From Pseudonocardia sediminis (GTDB taxonomy: Bacteria; Actinomycetota; Actinomycetes; Mycobacteriales; Pseudonocardiaceae): a stretch of 64,000 nt of DNA. A program made the position numbers and the translations under genes. Positions 36,856 to 46,291 of the stretch are shown here, one piece after another. Where the stretch lies: contig NZ_SHKL01000001.1 of the NCBI RefSeq assembly GCF_004217185.1, forward strand, positions 5,144,001 to 5,208,000, given 5' to 3'. The notes under the pieces were generated by a model. It saw only the letters and a program-made list of their open reading frames with translations. It did not search any database and was not told where the DNA came from. Positions within the stretch are counted from its first letter, which is position 1. Each line of letters begins with the position of its first letter.

Positions 36856-38502
36856 TCAGAGCTCGGCGGCCCACTCGCGCAGGGTCGCGGCGCGGATCTT
36901 CGTGCCGTTGGTGCCGGACGTCGTGGGCATCTCGTCGATCACGCGCACGGAGTGCGGGACCTTGAACCGGGCCAGGCCCTCGGCGCACCAGTCGCGCAAC
37001 GCGTCCGGGTCCGGCTTCGTGCCGTCCTCGGCGACGACGAACGCGACGGCCAGGGTCGCCCCGTCGGGGTCGGTGGCGCCGACGACCTTCGCCGTGTGGA
37101 CCTCCGGGTGCGCGGCGAGGCGGACCTCGATCTCGGCCGGGTCGACCAGGAACCCGCGCAGGCGCAGCGCATCGCCCATCCGGCAGGTGTAGACGAACAC
37201 CCCCGGCTCGACGAGGAACCCCAGGTCACCGCTGCGGAACCACCCGTCACCGGTGAACGAGCGCGCGATCACCTCGGGCGAACCCAGGTAGTCGTCGACG
37301 ACGTTCGGCCCGCGGAACTGCAGCTCGCCCTCGGTGCCGTCGGGCAGCAGCTCCTCGGTGACCGGGTCGGCCACCCGGATCTCGATGCCGTCGTGCACGA
37401 CGCGACCGCCGGCGGACCGTCGTCGCGGCGCGGGCTCGTCGTCCGGCCAGAACGACAGCAGCGCGAACGCCTCGGACGAGCCGTAGATGCCGGTCACGGA
37501 CGTCCCGAACGCCGCCCCGGCCCATTCGGCGAGCTCGCGGGAGCGGCCCTGGAAGTCGCCGAGGCCCCACCACCGCCACGACGACAGGTCCCGGGGACGG
37601 GCGGCCTGCGCCTGCTGCAGCCGCAGGCCGAGGTCGTCGCCGGTGGCGAGATGGGTGATCCGGTGACCCTCGATGTGGTCGAGGACGGTGTCCGGGTCGA
37701 ACACCGGCTCCAGGACGCACGTCGCGCCGCCGGCCAGGCCCGCCATCGCGGCGTTGAAGCCGAACACCCCGGACAGCGGCAGCACGCAGAGCACGGCGTC
37801 GTCGTCGGTGACGCCCATCGCGGCGGCGTCGGCGACGGCGTGTGCGATCACCCCGGCGCCACGGTGCGCGGCGAGCTTGGGCAGGCCCGTGGATCCGGAC
37901 GTGGTGAACGCGGCGACCAGGTCGGACGGGTCCGACGGCTCCGGGTCCGGCGCGTCGCCGTCCGCTGCCGGCGACCAGGCACCGGCGCCGACGTCGGACC
38001 CGGACGGGTCGTCGACCGGCGCGCGTCCGGGGCCGGGCACCACCGCGACGGCCGGGGCCGGGGCGCTCGAGGCGTCGACGGCCGCGCGCAGCCTTGAGAA
38101 CAGGTCGAGGCCGTGGAAGTCGTGGGCCAGCGCCACCAGCACCGGGCGGGCACGGTCGAGCAGGTGCGTGACGTCGTCGACCTGGTAGCGGGTGTTGATG
38201 CCGATCACGTGCGCGCCGCGGGCCGCGACGGCGAACTGCCAGGCCAGGGCGTCGGACCAGTTCGGCATCCAGACCGCGACGCAGTCGCCGCGGCCGACAC
38301 CGGCCGTCTCCAGCTCGGTGGCGAGACGGCGGGTCCGGGTCCACAGCTCGGCACGGGTCACCGGGATCGTCTCCCCGGCGGGACCGGTGTCGACGGCGAT
38401 CGTCCGGTCCGGGTCCCGGTGCACCAGGCGCCGCAGGAGGTCGGGCAGGTCGCGCGGGGCGTCCGTCACCGGACCCGCAGCGTGCTCGGACACCCCACCC
38501 AT
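36856..38502 (-). CDS. Acyl-CoA synthetase (AMP-binding)
   Basis: A 548-residue adenylate-forming enzyme. The ATP loop is FTTSGSTGLPKLA, the A5-type motif GIYGSSEAFALL, the hinge FRSGDLGF and RLRGFLVDPAEIEVRLAAHP, and the C-terminal catalytic Lys lies in TNGTKIRAATLREWA. An acidic Pro/Ala/Asp-rich loop of about 40 residues near 165-205 precedes the ATP loop. It activates a carboxylic acid as acyl-AMP and transfers it to CoA; substrate unknown. ATG 38502 was preferred, with GTG 38511 equally possible. Confidence 0.85.
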   Translation of the reverse strand: MGGVSEHAAGPVTDAPRDLPDLLRRLVHRDPDRTIAVDTGPAGETIPVTRAELWTRTRRLATELETAGVGRGDCVAVWMPNWSDALAWQFAVAARGAHVIGINTRYQVDDVTHLLDRARPVLVALAHDFHGLDLFSRLRAAVDASSAPAPAVAVVPGPGRAPVDDPSGSDVGAGAWSPAADGDAPDPEPSDPSDLVAAFTTSGSTGLPKLAAHRGAGVIAHAVADAAAMGVTDDDAVLCVLPLSGVFGFNAAMAGLAGGATCVLEPVFDPDTVLDHIEGHRITHLATGDDLGLRLQQAQAARPRDLSSWRWWGLGDFQGRSRELAEWAGAAFGTSVTGIYGSSEAFALLSFWPDDEPAPRRRSAGGRVVHDGIEIRVADPVTEELLPDGTEGELQFRGPNVVDDYLGSPEVIARSFTGDGWFRSGDLGFLVEPGVFVYTCRMGDALRLRGFLVDPAEIEVRLAAHPEVHTAKVVGATDPDGATLAVAFVVAEDGTKPDPDALRDWCAEGLARFKVPHSVRVIDEMPTTSGTNGTKIRAATLREWAAEL

Positions 38503-38593
38503 TCGCTCCACCCCTGTCGTCGCACCGGCGTCTCCCGCCCACCCTGCAACAGCGAGGCGCGCAAGGCCATGACGCGCCGCGAACGCGGAACGG

Positions 38594-39682
38594 TCAGGCG
38601 GTGGCGGTGATGGTGGCGGAGCCGAGGACGACGTCGCCGCCGGCGTCCGGACGGTAGAACGCGACGGCCTGCCCGGGCGCGACGCCGCGCAGCGGCTCGG
38701 ACAGCTCCACCCGCAGGCCGTCGTCGACCGGGACGACCTCGCACGGCGCGATCCCGCCGTGCGCGCGGACCTGCGCGACGGCGGAGAACGGGCCGTCCGG
38801 GGCGGTGCCGGAGCTCCAGACGGGGGTCCGGGCCTCGATCGTCGACACGTCCAGGGCGGCGTCCGAGCCGACCCGCACGGTCCCGCTGACCGGCTCGATG
38901 CCCAGCACGTAGCGCGGGCGGCCGTCGGCGGCCGGGCGGTCGATCCCGAGTCCCTTGCGCTGCCCGACGGTGAAACCGTGCACGCCGGAGTGCGTGCCCA
39001 GCACCTCGCCGGTGGAGTCGACGATCTCGCCGGGCCGCTCCCCCAGGCGCTCGGACAGGAAACCCTGCGTGTCGCCGGTGGGGATGAAGCAGATGTCGTG
39101 GCTGTCCGGCTTGCCCGCGACGCGCAGGCCCAGCGCGGCCGCCTCGTCGCGGATCACCGGCTTCGGGGTGTCGCCGATCGGGAACATCGCGTGGCGCAGC
39201 TGGTCGGCGCGCAGTACGGCCAGGACGTAGGACTGGTCCTTGTCGTCGTCGGCCGAGCGGCGCAGCTCGGGCCCGTCCGGGGCGTCGGCGTCGAGACGTG
39301 CGTAGTGACCGGTGCACACGGCGTCGAAGCCCAGTGCCAGCGCCCGGTCCAGCACCGCCGCGAACTTGATCTTCTCGTTGCAGCGCAGGCACGGGTTCGG
39401 GGTCTCGCCGGCGGCGTAGGCGGCGACGAAGTCGTCCACCACGTCGCGGGCGAACTCCTCGGACAGGTCCCACACGTAGTACGGGATCTCGAGCATGTCC
39501 GCGGCGCGGGCGGCGTCGGCGGCGTCCTCGCGGGAGCAGCAGCCCCGCGAGCCCGACCTCAGCGCGTCGCGGGTGCGGGCCAGCGCCAGGTGCACGCCGA
39601 CGACCTCGTGCCCGGCGGCCACGGCGCGCGCCGCCGCCACGGCCGAGTCGACACCGCCGCTCATCGCGGCCAGGACGCGCAC
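38594..39682 (-). CDS. mnmA: tRNA-specific 2-thiouridylase
   Basis: A 362-residue enzyme that thiolates U34 of tRNAs for Lys, Glu and Gln. The ATP PP-loop is [13 protein letters not shown]; the two catalytic Cys are in [12 protein letters not shown] and [21 protein letters not shown] is a family signature. The GTG start is 1 nt from the stop of the cysteine desulfurase gene upstream, which supplies sulfur, as in M. tuberculosis Rv3024c-Rv3025c. Confidence 0.96.
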   Translation of the reverse strand: MRVLAAMSGGVDSAVAAARAVAAGHEVVGVHLALARTRDALRSGSRGCCSREDAADAARAADMLEIPYYVWDLSEEFARDVVDDFVAAYAAGETPNPCLRCNEKIKFAAVLDRALALGFDAVCTGHYARLDADAPDGPELRRSADDDKDQSYVLAVLRADQLRHAMFPIGDTPKPVIRDEAAALGLRVAGKPDSHDICFIPTGDTQGFLSERLGERPGEIVDSTGEVLGTHSGVHGFTVGQRKGLGIDRPAADGRPRYVLGIEPVSGTVRVGSDAALDVSTIEARTPVWSSGTAPDGPFSAVAQVRAHGGIAPCEVVPVDDGLRVELSEPLRGVAPGQAVAFYRPDAGGDVVLGSATITATA

Positions 39683-39683
39683 G

Positions 39684-40892
39684 TCAGGCCGTCATCGCGG
39701 CGGGCGCACGGCCACCGGCGCGGCGGGCGCGCTCGACGACCGACCCGATCGCCTCGGCCACGGCACGGACGTCCTCGGTGGTGCTCGTGTGCCCGAGCGA
39801 GAAGCGCAGGGACCCGCGGGCCGAGCCCTCGTCGGCACCCATCGCCAGCAGCACGTGGCTGGGCTGTGCGACGCCGGCGGTGCAGGCCGAGCCGGTCGAG
39901 CAGTCGACGCCGTTGGCGTCGAGCAGCATCAGCAGGCTGTCGCCCTCGCAGCCGGGGAACGACAGGTGCACGTTGCCCGGCAGCCGTCCGGGCCCGCCGT
40001 TCAGGACGCTGGTCAGCGCGTCGCCGTTGAGCTGCGCGTCCGGGACGACGGCGGTGATCTCGCGGACCATCTCGTCGCGCAGCCCGGCCAGCTGGGCCCG
40101 GCGCCGCGGGGCGTCGGCGACCGCCTGCTCGACGGCCGTCGCGAGCCCGACCACCGACGGGACGTCGAGGGTGCCGGACCGCACGTCGCGCTCCTGGCCG
40201 CCACCGTGCAGCAGCGGGGTGCAGGCGATGTCGCGGCCCAGCAGCAGCGCGCCGGCACCGTACGGGCCGCCGAGCTTGTGCCCGGTGAGGGTGAGCGCGT
40301 CCGCGCCGGAGGCGGCGAAGTCGACGTCGAGGATACCGACGGCCTGCACGGCGTCGGTGTGCAGCGGGATCGCGTACTCGTGGCAGACGTCGGCCAGCTC
40401 GCGGATCGGGTTGACGGTCCCGACCTCGTTGTTCGCCCACATCACCGAGACCACGGCGACCTTCTCCGGGGCCTCGGAGATCGCCTCGCGCAGCGTCTCC
40501 GGGCTCACCCGCCCGACCGCGTCGACCTCGAGCAGCCGCAGGTCGGCGCGCTCGTGGGAGGCCAGCCACTCCGCCGCGTCGAGCACGGCGTGGTGCTCGA
40601 CGGCCGAGACCAGCACCCGGGTGCGGCGCGGGTCGGCACCACGGCGGGCCCAGTACAGGCCCTTGAGCGCCAGGTTGTCGCTCTCGGTGCCACCGGTGGT
40701 GAACAGCACCTCGGACGGGCGCGCACCGACCGCCTCGGCGATCCGTTCGCGGCCCTCCTCCACCGAACGGCGGGCACGGCGGCCCGCCGAGTGCAGGGAC
40801 GACGCGTTGCCGGTGCGCAGCAGCGCGTCGCTCATCGCGGCGACGGCGGCCGGCAGCATCGGTGTGGTCGCCGCGTGGTCCAGGTACGTCAT
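39684..40892 (-). CDS. iscS: Cysteine desulfurase (IscS/NifS-type)
   Basis: A 402-residue PLP enzyme that mobilises sulfur from cysteine. [14 protein letters not shown] starts the protein, [15 protein letters not shown] is the PLP phosphate region, the PLP Lys is in [17 protein letters not shown], and the catalytic Cys is in STGSACTAG. Coupling to mnmA points to tRNA thiolation, with possible Fe-S supply as well. ATG 40892 was preferred to the two preceding GTG codons. Confidence 0.94.
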   Translation of the reverse strand: MTYLDHAATTPMLPAAVAAMSDALLRTGNASSLHSAGRRARRSVEEGRERIAEAVGARPSEVLFTTGGTESDNLALKGLYWARRGADPRRTRVLVSAVEHHAVLDAAEWLASHERADLRLLEVDAVGRVSPETLREAISEAPEKVAVVSVMWANNEVGTVNPIRELADVCHEYAIPLHTDAVQAVGILDVDFAASGADALTLTGHKLGGPYGAGALLLGRDIACTPLLHGGGQERDVRSGTLDVPSVVGLATAVEQAVADAPRRRAQLAGLRDEMVREITAVVPDAQLNGDALTSVLNGGPGRLPGNVHLSFPGCEGDSLLMLLDANGVDCSTGSACTAGVAQPSHVLLAMGADEGSARGSLRFSLGHTSTTEDVRAVAEAIGSVVERARRAGGRAPAAMTA

Positions 40893-40971
40893 CACCACTC
40901 AGGATAATCTCCCGGCGCCGGGGCGTCCCCCCGGATCCACCCCGTTCGCGCCACACCCGCCCCGGCGCGGG

Positions 40972-41886
40972 TCACGCCGACCGGACGACGGCCTCGGCCC
41001 GGCGGGCGAGCGAGCGGCGGTCGCCGGTCGGTTCGAGCACCGGGGAGATCGTCATCGCGCACACCACCGACGGCATCCGCAGCACGCGGAGCAGCGAGTC
41101 GCCGAGGGTCTGGTCCCCGACGAACGACGCCGCCGTCGTCGGCCGCCCGTCCGCGGTACGCAGGGCGAACGTCACCGGACGGACCGGCGCGCCCGCGTCG
41201 ATCGCGGCCTGGAACGGGGCGCGGCGGAACTCCCCCGACGCGGCGCCGCACCAGGTCGTCGCCTCCGGGAACACGCCGATCAGCGCGCCGTCGCGCAGGG
41301 CGGCCGCGGTGTCGTCGACGACGCCGGGCAGCGTGCTCAGACCCTCCCGGTCGACGAACAGCGTGCCGACCTTGCCGGCCAGCGTTCCGATCACCGGCCA
41401 CTGCGCGACCTCGCGCTTGGCCAGCATCCGGACCGGCGAGACGGCGCCGAGGGCGAGCACGTCGATCCAGGACAGGTGGTTGGCCACGACGAGCGCGCCG
41501 CGGCCGTCGTCCGGGCGCAGCGTGTCGGAGCCGGTGACCTCCAGACGGACCCCGGCCGCGCGCAGCGCACCGCCCAGCAGGGCCCGCAGCAGACGGTCCC
41601 GCCCGGCGGGGCGCAGCAACGGCAGGACGAACCCGGCGACGACGGCGGACGCGACGACGCACGCCAGCGCGCACAACCGTCGCGACGCCCGCAGCCACCC
41701 GGCCCGCGGACGGGGCGGCAGGCACTCGTCGCCGCACGGGGACCACGGCGCCCAGGGGCCGCCCGGACGCTCGCGCGCCGGCAGGACACCGGGGTGGGTG
41801 GGGTGGTCCCGCAGATCGCCGAGGACCGGTACCGGCCGGGTGGACGGCCGGACCGGGACGCCCGGCCGTTCGACGACCTCGGTCAT
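40972..41886 (-). CDS. PlsC/OlsA-type 1-acylglycerophosphate or lyso-lipid acyltransferase
   Basis: A 304-residue membrane-associated acyltransferase with the HX4D motif in VVANHLSWIDVLALG, the block II/III segments KREVAQWPVIGTLAGKVGTLFVDRE and GVFPEATTW, and a hydrophobic stretch near residues 70-95. A Pro-rich N terminus of about 60 residues precedes the domain. Its start overlaps (ATGA) an OlsB-like N-acyltransferase gene. Such a pair makes ornithine-type aminolipids (OlsB then OlsA) in other bacteria; M. tuberculosis has the equivalent Rv3026c-Rv3027c. Confidence 0.85.
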   Translation of the reverse strand: MTEVVERPGVPVRPSTRPVPVLGDLRDHPTHPGVLPARERPGGPWAPWSPCGDECLPPRPRAGWLRASRRLCALACVVASAVVAGFVLPLLRPAGRDRLLRALLGGALRAAGVRLEVTGSDTLRPDDGRGALVVANHLSWIDVLALGAVSPVRMLAKREVAQWPVIGTLAGKVGTLFVDREGLSTLPGVVDDTAAALRDGALIGVFPEATTWCGAASGEFRRAPFQAAIDAGAPVRPVTFALRTADGRPTTAASFVGDQTLGDSLLRVLRMPSVVCAMTISPVLEPTGDRRSLARRAEAVVRSA

Positions 41887-42653
41887 GCCCCCGCCTCGCC
41901 ACCCAGGAAGAACCGCAGGTAGCGGTCGTCGATGTGGTCCAGGCCGAGGAGCACGAAGAAGTCCGCGACGTCGAAGTCGGCGTCGTACGCCGGCGGGCCG
42001 CACACCCACGCGCCGAGGCGGACGTAGCCGCGCAGCAGCGGCGGCAGGGCCGTCTTGCGGTGCCGCGGGGCCGAACGGACGTCCCACGGGGTCAGCGGCT
42101 GCACCCGGTACTGCTCGGGCGCCATGTGGTCGGCCAGGACCTTGTCCCAGACGCCCGCGGCCTGCACGCCACCGTCGGCCAGCGGGACGCTCGCGCAGCC
42201 GGCCAGCCAGCGGTTGCCGGTCAGCAGCATGTAGCGCGCGATACCCGCCCAGACCAGCCCGACCACGGACCCGGCCCGGTGGTCGGGGTGCACGCAGGAA
42301 CGCCCGGCCTCGACGAGCTGCCCGCGCAGCGGGTCCAGACGCCCCAGCCGGAACTCGCCGTCGGAGTAGAGCCCGCCGGCCTCGGTCGCGCGGTGCGGCG
42401 GCAGCATCCGGTAGGTCCCGACGATCTCCCCCGTCGCGTCCTCGCGGACCACGAGGTGGTCGCAGAACGCGTCGAAGCGGTCGACGTCGAGGCCCTCGAC
42501 CGGGCTGTCGAGGCGGGCGCCGAGCTCACCGGCGAACACGGAGTGCCGCAGCGCCTGGGCGGCGGCGACGTCGTCGGCGTCGGTGGTCAGGAGCAGCGAG
42601 TACCGGGCGGCAGCGGCCTCCGGCGTTCGGACGATCACCTGGGATTCCGTCAC
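41883..42653 (-). CDS. OlsB-like GNAT N-acyltransferase
   Basis: A 256-residue GNAT-fold protein of the acyl-ACP-type Acetyltransf_5 group: DVAAAQALRHSVFAGELGARLDSPVEGLDVDRFDAFCDHLVVRE, VGTYRMLPPH, and VEAGRSCVHPDHRAGSVVGLVWAGIARYML. OlsB homologues attach a 3-hydroxyacyl chain to ornithine. The adjoining OlsA-like gene, overlapping by 4 nt, would add the second acyl chain. The amino-acid acceptor cannot be read from sequence. Confidence 0.83.
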   Translation of the reverse strand: MTESQVIVRTPEAAAARYSLLLTTDADDVAAAQALRHSVFAGELGARLDSPVEGLDVDRFDAFCDHLVVREDATGEIVGTYRMLPPHRATEAGGLYSDGEFRLGRLDPLRGQLVEAGRSCVHPDHRAGSVVGLVWAGIARYMLLTGNRWLAGCASVPLADGGVQAAGVWDKVLADHMAPEQYRVQPLTPWDVRSAPRHRKTALPPLLRGYVRLGAWVCGPPAYDADFDVADFFVLLGLDHIDDRYLRFFLGGEAGA

Positions 42654-42794
42654 GGGGGTATGGGTACCGGGCGCGGGAGTCCGCCGGACGGGTCCGCGAC
42701 GACACCCGGATGGCCCAACGGTGAACGGGACCGGACATCACGCGTCCCGGCGACGGCGAGGCCGCGCCGACGTGAACGGCACCCCCACACGCGA

Positions 42795-42827
42795 CGACGC
42801 CCGGGTGCGTGGTGCACCCGGGCGTCG
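42795..42827. repeat. Strong hairpin, 14-bp arms
   Basis: CGACGCCCGGGTGC (42795-42808), loop GTGGT, then GCACCCGGGCGTCG (42814-42827): perfect. A second perfect stem, GTCGGT-CT-ACCGAC, follows at 42832-42845, and palindrome A6 starts at 42848. Three hairpins in under 100 bp separate etfA from the OlsB-like gene, both on the minus strand. Confidence 0.85.
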
Positions 42828-42847
42828 ACACGTCGGTCTACCGACCT

Positions 42848-42889
42848 CGTGAGCGGAAATCGTCGCCAGGGCGACGGTTTTCACTCACG
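42848..42889. repeat. 42-bp palindrome, family A copy 6 (divergent)
   Basis: Arms CGTGAGCGGAAATCGTCGC and GCGACGGTTTTCACTCACG with loop CAGG, 6 nt after the etfA stop. Relative to copy 1, several positions changed on both arms so that pairing is kept (compensatory changes). The plus strand pairs at 18 of 19 positions, the minus strand at 17. Confidence 0.85.
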
Positions 42890-42895
42890 GGGGGG

Positions 42896-43843
42896 TCAGC
42901 TCTTGCGCTTGGCGACTTCCTCCTGCAGCTGCGGCGCGACCTTGAACAGGTCGCCCACGATGCCGTAGTCGGCGATCTCGAAGATCGGCGCCTCGTCGTC
43001 CTTGTTGATGGCGATGATCGTCTTCGAGGTCTGCATCCCGGCGCGGTGCTGGATCGCACCGGAGATGCCGAGCGCGATGTAGAGCTGCGGCGACACCGTC
43101 TTGCCGGTCTGCCCGACCTGGAACTGCGGCGGGTAGTAGCCGGAGTCGACCGCAGCACGCGAGGCACCGACGGCGGCGCCGAGCGAGTCGGCCAGGCCCT
43201 CGATGACGGTGAAGTCGTCCTGCGAGCCCACGCCGCGCCCACCGGAGACGACGACGGTCGCCTCGGTCAGCTCCGGGCGGTCGCCGGCCTCGACCAGCTC
43301 GCGGCCGGTGACGGTGGCCTGCGGCGACGGCGCGGCGGGGACCTCGACGGTCTCCTGCGCGCCGGCACCGGCGGTCTCGGCGATCTCGATCGAGCCCGGG
43401 CGCACGGTGATGACCGGGTGCTCGGTGTTCGACTTCGCCTCGGCGGTGTAGGCGCCACCGAAGACCGAGTGCGACACCGAACCGTCGGCGACACCGACGA
43501 CGTCGCCGAGCAGTCCGGAGTTCGTCCGCACCGCGACGCGGCCGGCGACCTCCTTGCCGTCGGCGGAGCCGCTGATCAGGACCGCGGCCGGGGAGGCCGA
43601 GCCGATCAGGGACTCGAGCACCGTCACCTCGGGGGTGAGGAAGTCGGTCGAGTCGGACTCGGCGACGTAGATCTTCTCCGCGCCGTGCGCGGTGAGCCCG
43701 TCGGCCAGCTTCGCCGCGGTGCCCGGGGCGCCGACGACGACCGCGGACGGCTCGCCGAGCGCCCGCGCCGCGGTCAGCAGCTCGTAGGTGGTCTTCTTGA
43801 TCTCGCCCTCGACGTGGTCGACGAGGACCAGGACCTCAGCCAT
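42896..43843 (-). CDS. etfA: Electron transfer flavoprotein alpha subunit
   Basis: A 315-residue FAD-binding subunit (FixB). The N-terminal domain begins [27 protein letters not shown]; the C-terminal FAD domain has [41 protein letters not shown] and [34 protein letters not shown] carries electrons from acyl-CoA and other flavin dehydrogenases to the quinone pool. It is second gene of etfBA, matching M. tuberculosis Rv3028c. Confidence 0.96.
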   Translation of the reverse strand: MAEVLVLVDHVEGEIKKTTYELLTAARALGEPSAVVVGAPGTAAKLADGLTAHGAEKIYVAESDSTDFLTPEVTVLESLIGSASPAAVLISGSADGKEVAGRVAVRTNSGLLGDVVGVADGSVSHSVFGGAYTAEAKSNTEHPVITVRPGSIEIAETAGAGAQETVEVPAAPSPQATVTGRELVEAGDRPELTEATVVVSGGRGVGSQDDFTVIEGLADSLGAAVGASRAAVDSGYYPPQFQVGQTGKTVSPQLYIALGISGAIQHRAGMQTSKTIIAINKDDEAPIFEIADYGIVGDLFKVAPQLQEEVAKRKS

Positions 43844-43879
43844 GTTCGCTTCTCCTGCCTTCGCTTCGTGTCGGGGTGA

Positions 43880-44665
43880 TCAGATGAGCTTCTGGCCGAC
43901 CAGGTACTCGGCGATCTTCGCGCCGCCGTCGCCCTCGTCGGTGACCTTCTCGCCGGCCTGCTTCGGCGGCTTCGGGGCGGCGCTCGTGACGCTGGTGAGC
44001 GCGTTGGCCAGACCGACCTCGGAGGCGTCGATCCCGGCACCGGCCAGGTCGAGCGTGGTGACCGGCTTCTTCTTCGCGGCCATGATCCCCTTGAACGAGG
44101 GGTAGCGGGGCTCGTTGGCCTTCTCGCCGATCGACACCACGGCCGGGAGCTCGGCGGTCAGACGGGTCACGCCGTCGTCGGTCTCGCGCTTGGCGTTGAC
44201 CGTCGAACCGGCGACCTCGAGCTCGACCACGTGGGTCAGCGACGGGACGCCCAGCACGTCACCGATCATCGCCGGGACGGCGCCGATCTGGCCGTCGGAG
44301 GCCTGCTCGCCGGCGACGATCAGGTCCCAGCCCTCGACGGTGCCGATCACCTTCGACAGCGCCTTCGCGGTCTGCACCGCGCACGAGCCGTGGATGGCCT
44401 CGTCCGAGAGGTGCACCGCGGAGTCCGCGCCCATCGACAGCGCCTTGCGGATCGCGTCGGTCGCGCGGTCCGGGCCCATCGACACGACGACGACCTCGGA
44501 GCCGTCGTTGGCCTCCTTGAGCAACAGCGCCGCCTCGACCGCGCGCTCGTTGATCTCGTCGATGACGGCCTCGGTGCCCTCACGGTCCAGAGTCTGGTCG
44601 GAGTCGGAGAGCTTGCGTTCGGAGTAGGTGTCGGGCACCTGCTTGATCAGTGCGACGATCTTCAT
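43880..44665 (-). CDS. etfB: Electron transfer flavoprotein beta subunit
   Basis: A 261-residue AMP-binding ETF subunit (FixA): MKIVALIKQVPDTYSERKL at the start, AVEAALLLKEANDGSEVVVVSMGPDRATDAIRKALSMGAD in the middle and VSIGEKANEPRYPSFKGIMAAKKKP as the family signature. ATG 44665 was chosen as the conserved start. A 36-nt gap separates it from etfA. The 485-nt region upstream should hold the operon promoter. Confidence 0.96.
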   Translation of the reverse strand: MKIVALIKQVPDTYSERKLSDSDQTLDREGTEAVIDEINERAVEAALLLKEANDGSEVVVVSMGPDRATDAIRKALSMGADSAVHLSDEAIHGSCAVQTAKALSKVIGTVEGWDLIVAGEQASDGQIGAVPAMIGDVLGVPSLTHVVELEVAGSTVNAKRETDDGVTRLTAELPAVVSIGEKANEPRYPSFKGIMAAKKKPVTTLDLAGAGIDASEVGLANALTSVTSAAPKPPKQAGEKVTDEGDGGAKIAEYLVGQKLI

Positions 44666-45150
44666 CGGACCTCTTCGACCTCCTGCCGCGACGGCCTGCC
44701 TCACGCACGCCGCCTAGTTCTTCCTCGGCCGGCGCCGTGCGCCGACCGTGCCCGGCTGTCCCGGGATGGACGCCGATCCTGCCCGGGTGGGCACTCGGCG
44801 CCGGTACCTTCGCGCATCTCCGCGGGGCGGTCGTGCCGACCTCGTCGGGGCCGGTGGCCGATCGCGTCGATGCGTGACGTCAGTTCGGCGACGACTCTGC
44901 CAGTGATGGTTGCGTTCCGGCATGTCGGGCCGTGTGATCCCGATTGTTACCGACGAGTAGCCTCTCCGCAACGTGCTCGTCGGTGACCCGTCTCACCTGC
45001 GGGCGTCGCCGACCGTCACCGGATCGTGGACGCAGCGTTGTGCGCTCCCCCACGTGCGCGCGACGTCACGGGCCACGCCCGGGGACCCGCCCGGCCGCCT
45101 TCGCTACGGTCGACGTCGTCGATGGGTGTCGGCGACGGAGGGATCGAAGC
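44666..45150. other. Intergenic region upstream of etfBA
   Basis: About 485 bases between divergent genes. A small dyad TAC-N6-GTA (44948-44959, within GTTACCGACGAGTAG) is the only operator-like element I noticed; TetR-type regulators of fatty-acid genes often use TAC...GTA dyads, but this match is weak. A GGAGGG ribosome-binding site precedes the next gene at 45151. I see no RNA gene here. Confidence 0.4.
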
Positions 45151-45441
45151 GTGCAGGTGACCGGGTTCGACGACCGTCTCGGCTCGGGCTATGTCCTGAG
45201 TACCGGCGCGCACGCCGAGGAGGCGGTCCCGGGCAGTCGCGTGGTCACCCACGACGGCCGCAGCGTGCGGGTCACCGACGGGCTGGCCGGGATGCTGGAG
45301 GACGCGCTCGCGCACCGCCCCGTCACCCCGATGGGCTGGTCCGGCCCGGAGGTCCCGCTGACCCTCGACGACCCGGTGATCCTCGCCTGGCTGACCTACG
45401 TCGTCGGCGGGGTCGTCAGCGTCAGCGGCGGCCCGGCCTGA
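45151..45441 (+). CDS. Small hypothetical protein (96 aa)
   Basis: A GTG frame preceded by GGAGGG at about 9 nt, encoding 96 residues without signal peptide or cysteine. The segment VTDGLAGMLEDALAHRPVTPMGWSGPEVPLTLDDPVILAWLTYVVGG is moderately hydrophobic at the end. I recognise no family. Codon use looks genuine, with G/C in third positions. It stands upstream of the methyltransferase gene on the same strand, 88 nt away. Confidence 0.5.
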   Translation: MQVTGFDDRLGSGYVLSTGAHAEEAVPGSRVVTHDGRSVRVTDGLAGMLEDALAHRPVTPMGWSGPEVPLTLDDPVILAWLTYVVGGVVSVSGGPA

Positions 45442-45529
45442 GGCTGCGGCCCGACCGGCGGCCGCGACCCCGCCCGGGGCGACCGCCCTCCTGTGGGTCG
45501 TCCCGGTGCGGTCTGAAACCGTCACCCGG

Positions 45530-46291
45530 GTGAGCACCCACCCCGACGTCGACACCGGCCTCCCGCTGACCGGTGAGCGGACCGTGCCCGGCATCGCCGA
45601 GGAGAACTACTGGTTCCGCCGCCACGAGGTCGTCTACGCCGCGATCGCCGCGGACTGCTCGGGCGCGGTGGTGCTGGAGGCCGGCTGCGGTGAGGGCTAC
45701 GGCGCGGACCTCCTGGCCGGGACCGCACGCCAGGTGCTCGCCCTGGACTACGACGTCCTGACCGCGGAGCACGTCCACCGCCGCTACCCGCGGGTCGGGA
45801 TCGCGCGGGCGAACCTGGTCGCGCTGCCGGTCGCCACCGGGTCGGTCGACGTGCTGGTGTCGCTGCAGGTGATCGAGCACCTGTGGGAGCAGGAGCGGTT
45901 CCTGCGCGAGTGCGCCCGGGTACTGCGACCGGGCGGGCGGCTGCTGGTCTCGACGCCGAACCGGATCACGTTCTCCCCCGGCCGCGACACCCCGCTCAAC
46001 CCGTTCCACACCCGCGAGCTCGACCCCGACGAGCTCGCCGGGCTCGTCACCGGCGCCGGGTTCGACGACGTCTCGGTGCGCGGGCTCTCCCACGGCCGCC
46101 ACATCCGGGCGCTGGACCGGAAGTACCGGGGCTCGTTCGTCGACGCGCAGCTGGCCGTCGCGGTGTCCGGGAAGCCGTGGCCGGCGGAGCTGCGCGAGGA
46201 CGTCACCGGCATCCGCGCGAGCGACTTCGTACTGCACGACGACGACCTGCGCGACAGCCTCGACCTGCTGGTCGCGGCCCGCCGCCCGTGA
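45530..46291 (+). CDS. SAM-dependent methyltransferase (Rv3030-like)
   Basis: A 253-residue class I methyltransferase. SAM motif I is VVLEAGCGEGYGADLLAG, motif II/post-I is VLALDYDVLTAEHVHRRYP, and LVSLQVIEHLWEQERFLRECARVLRPGGRLLVSTPN follows. It opens a three-gene set with GH57 (4-nt overlap) and GT4 that matches M. tuberculosis Rv3030-Rv3032, linked to 6-O-methylglucose lipopolysaccharide (MGLP) and alpha-glucan synthesis; the methyltransferase is a candidate for sugar O-methylation. Whether this organism makes MGLP is not shown. GTG 45530 was chosen just ahead of STHPDVDTGLPLTGERTVPG. Confidence 0.85.
   Translation: MSTHPDVDTGLPLTGERTVPGIAEENYWFRRHEVVYAAIAADCSGAVVLEAGCGEGYGADLLAGTARQVLALDYDVLTAEHVHRRYPRVGIARANLVALPVATGSVDVLVSLQVIEHLWEQERFLRECARVLRPGGRLLVSTPNRITFSPGRDTPLNPFHTRELDPDELAGLVTGAGFDDVSVRGLSHGRHIRALDRKYRGSFVDAQLAVAVSGKPWPAELREDVTGIRASDFVLHDDDLRDSLDLLVAARRP

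Noticed and set aside
44948-44959. A TetR-type fatty-acid regulator site upstream of etfBA
   Set aside because: Only TAC...GTA is symmetric and the inner bases do not match; a chance dyad is as likely. Kept only as a note in the intergenic entry.
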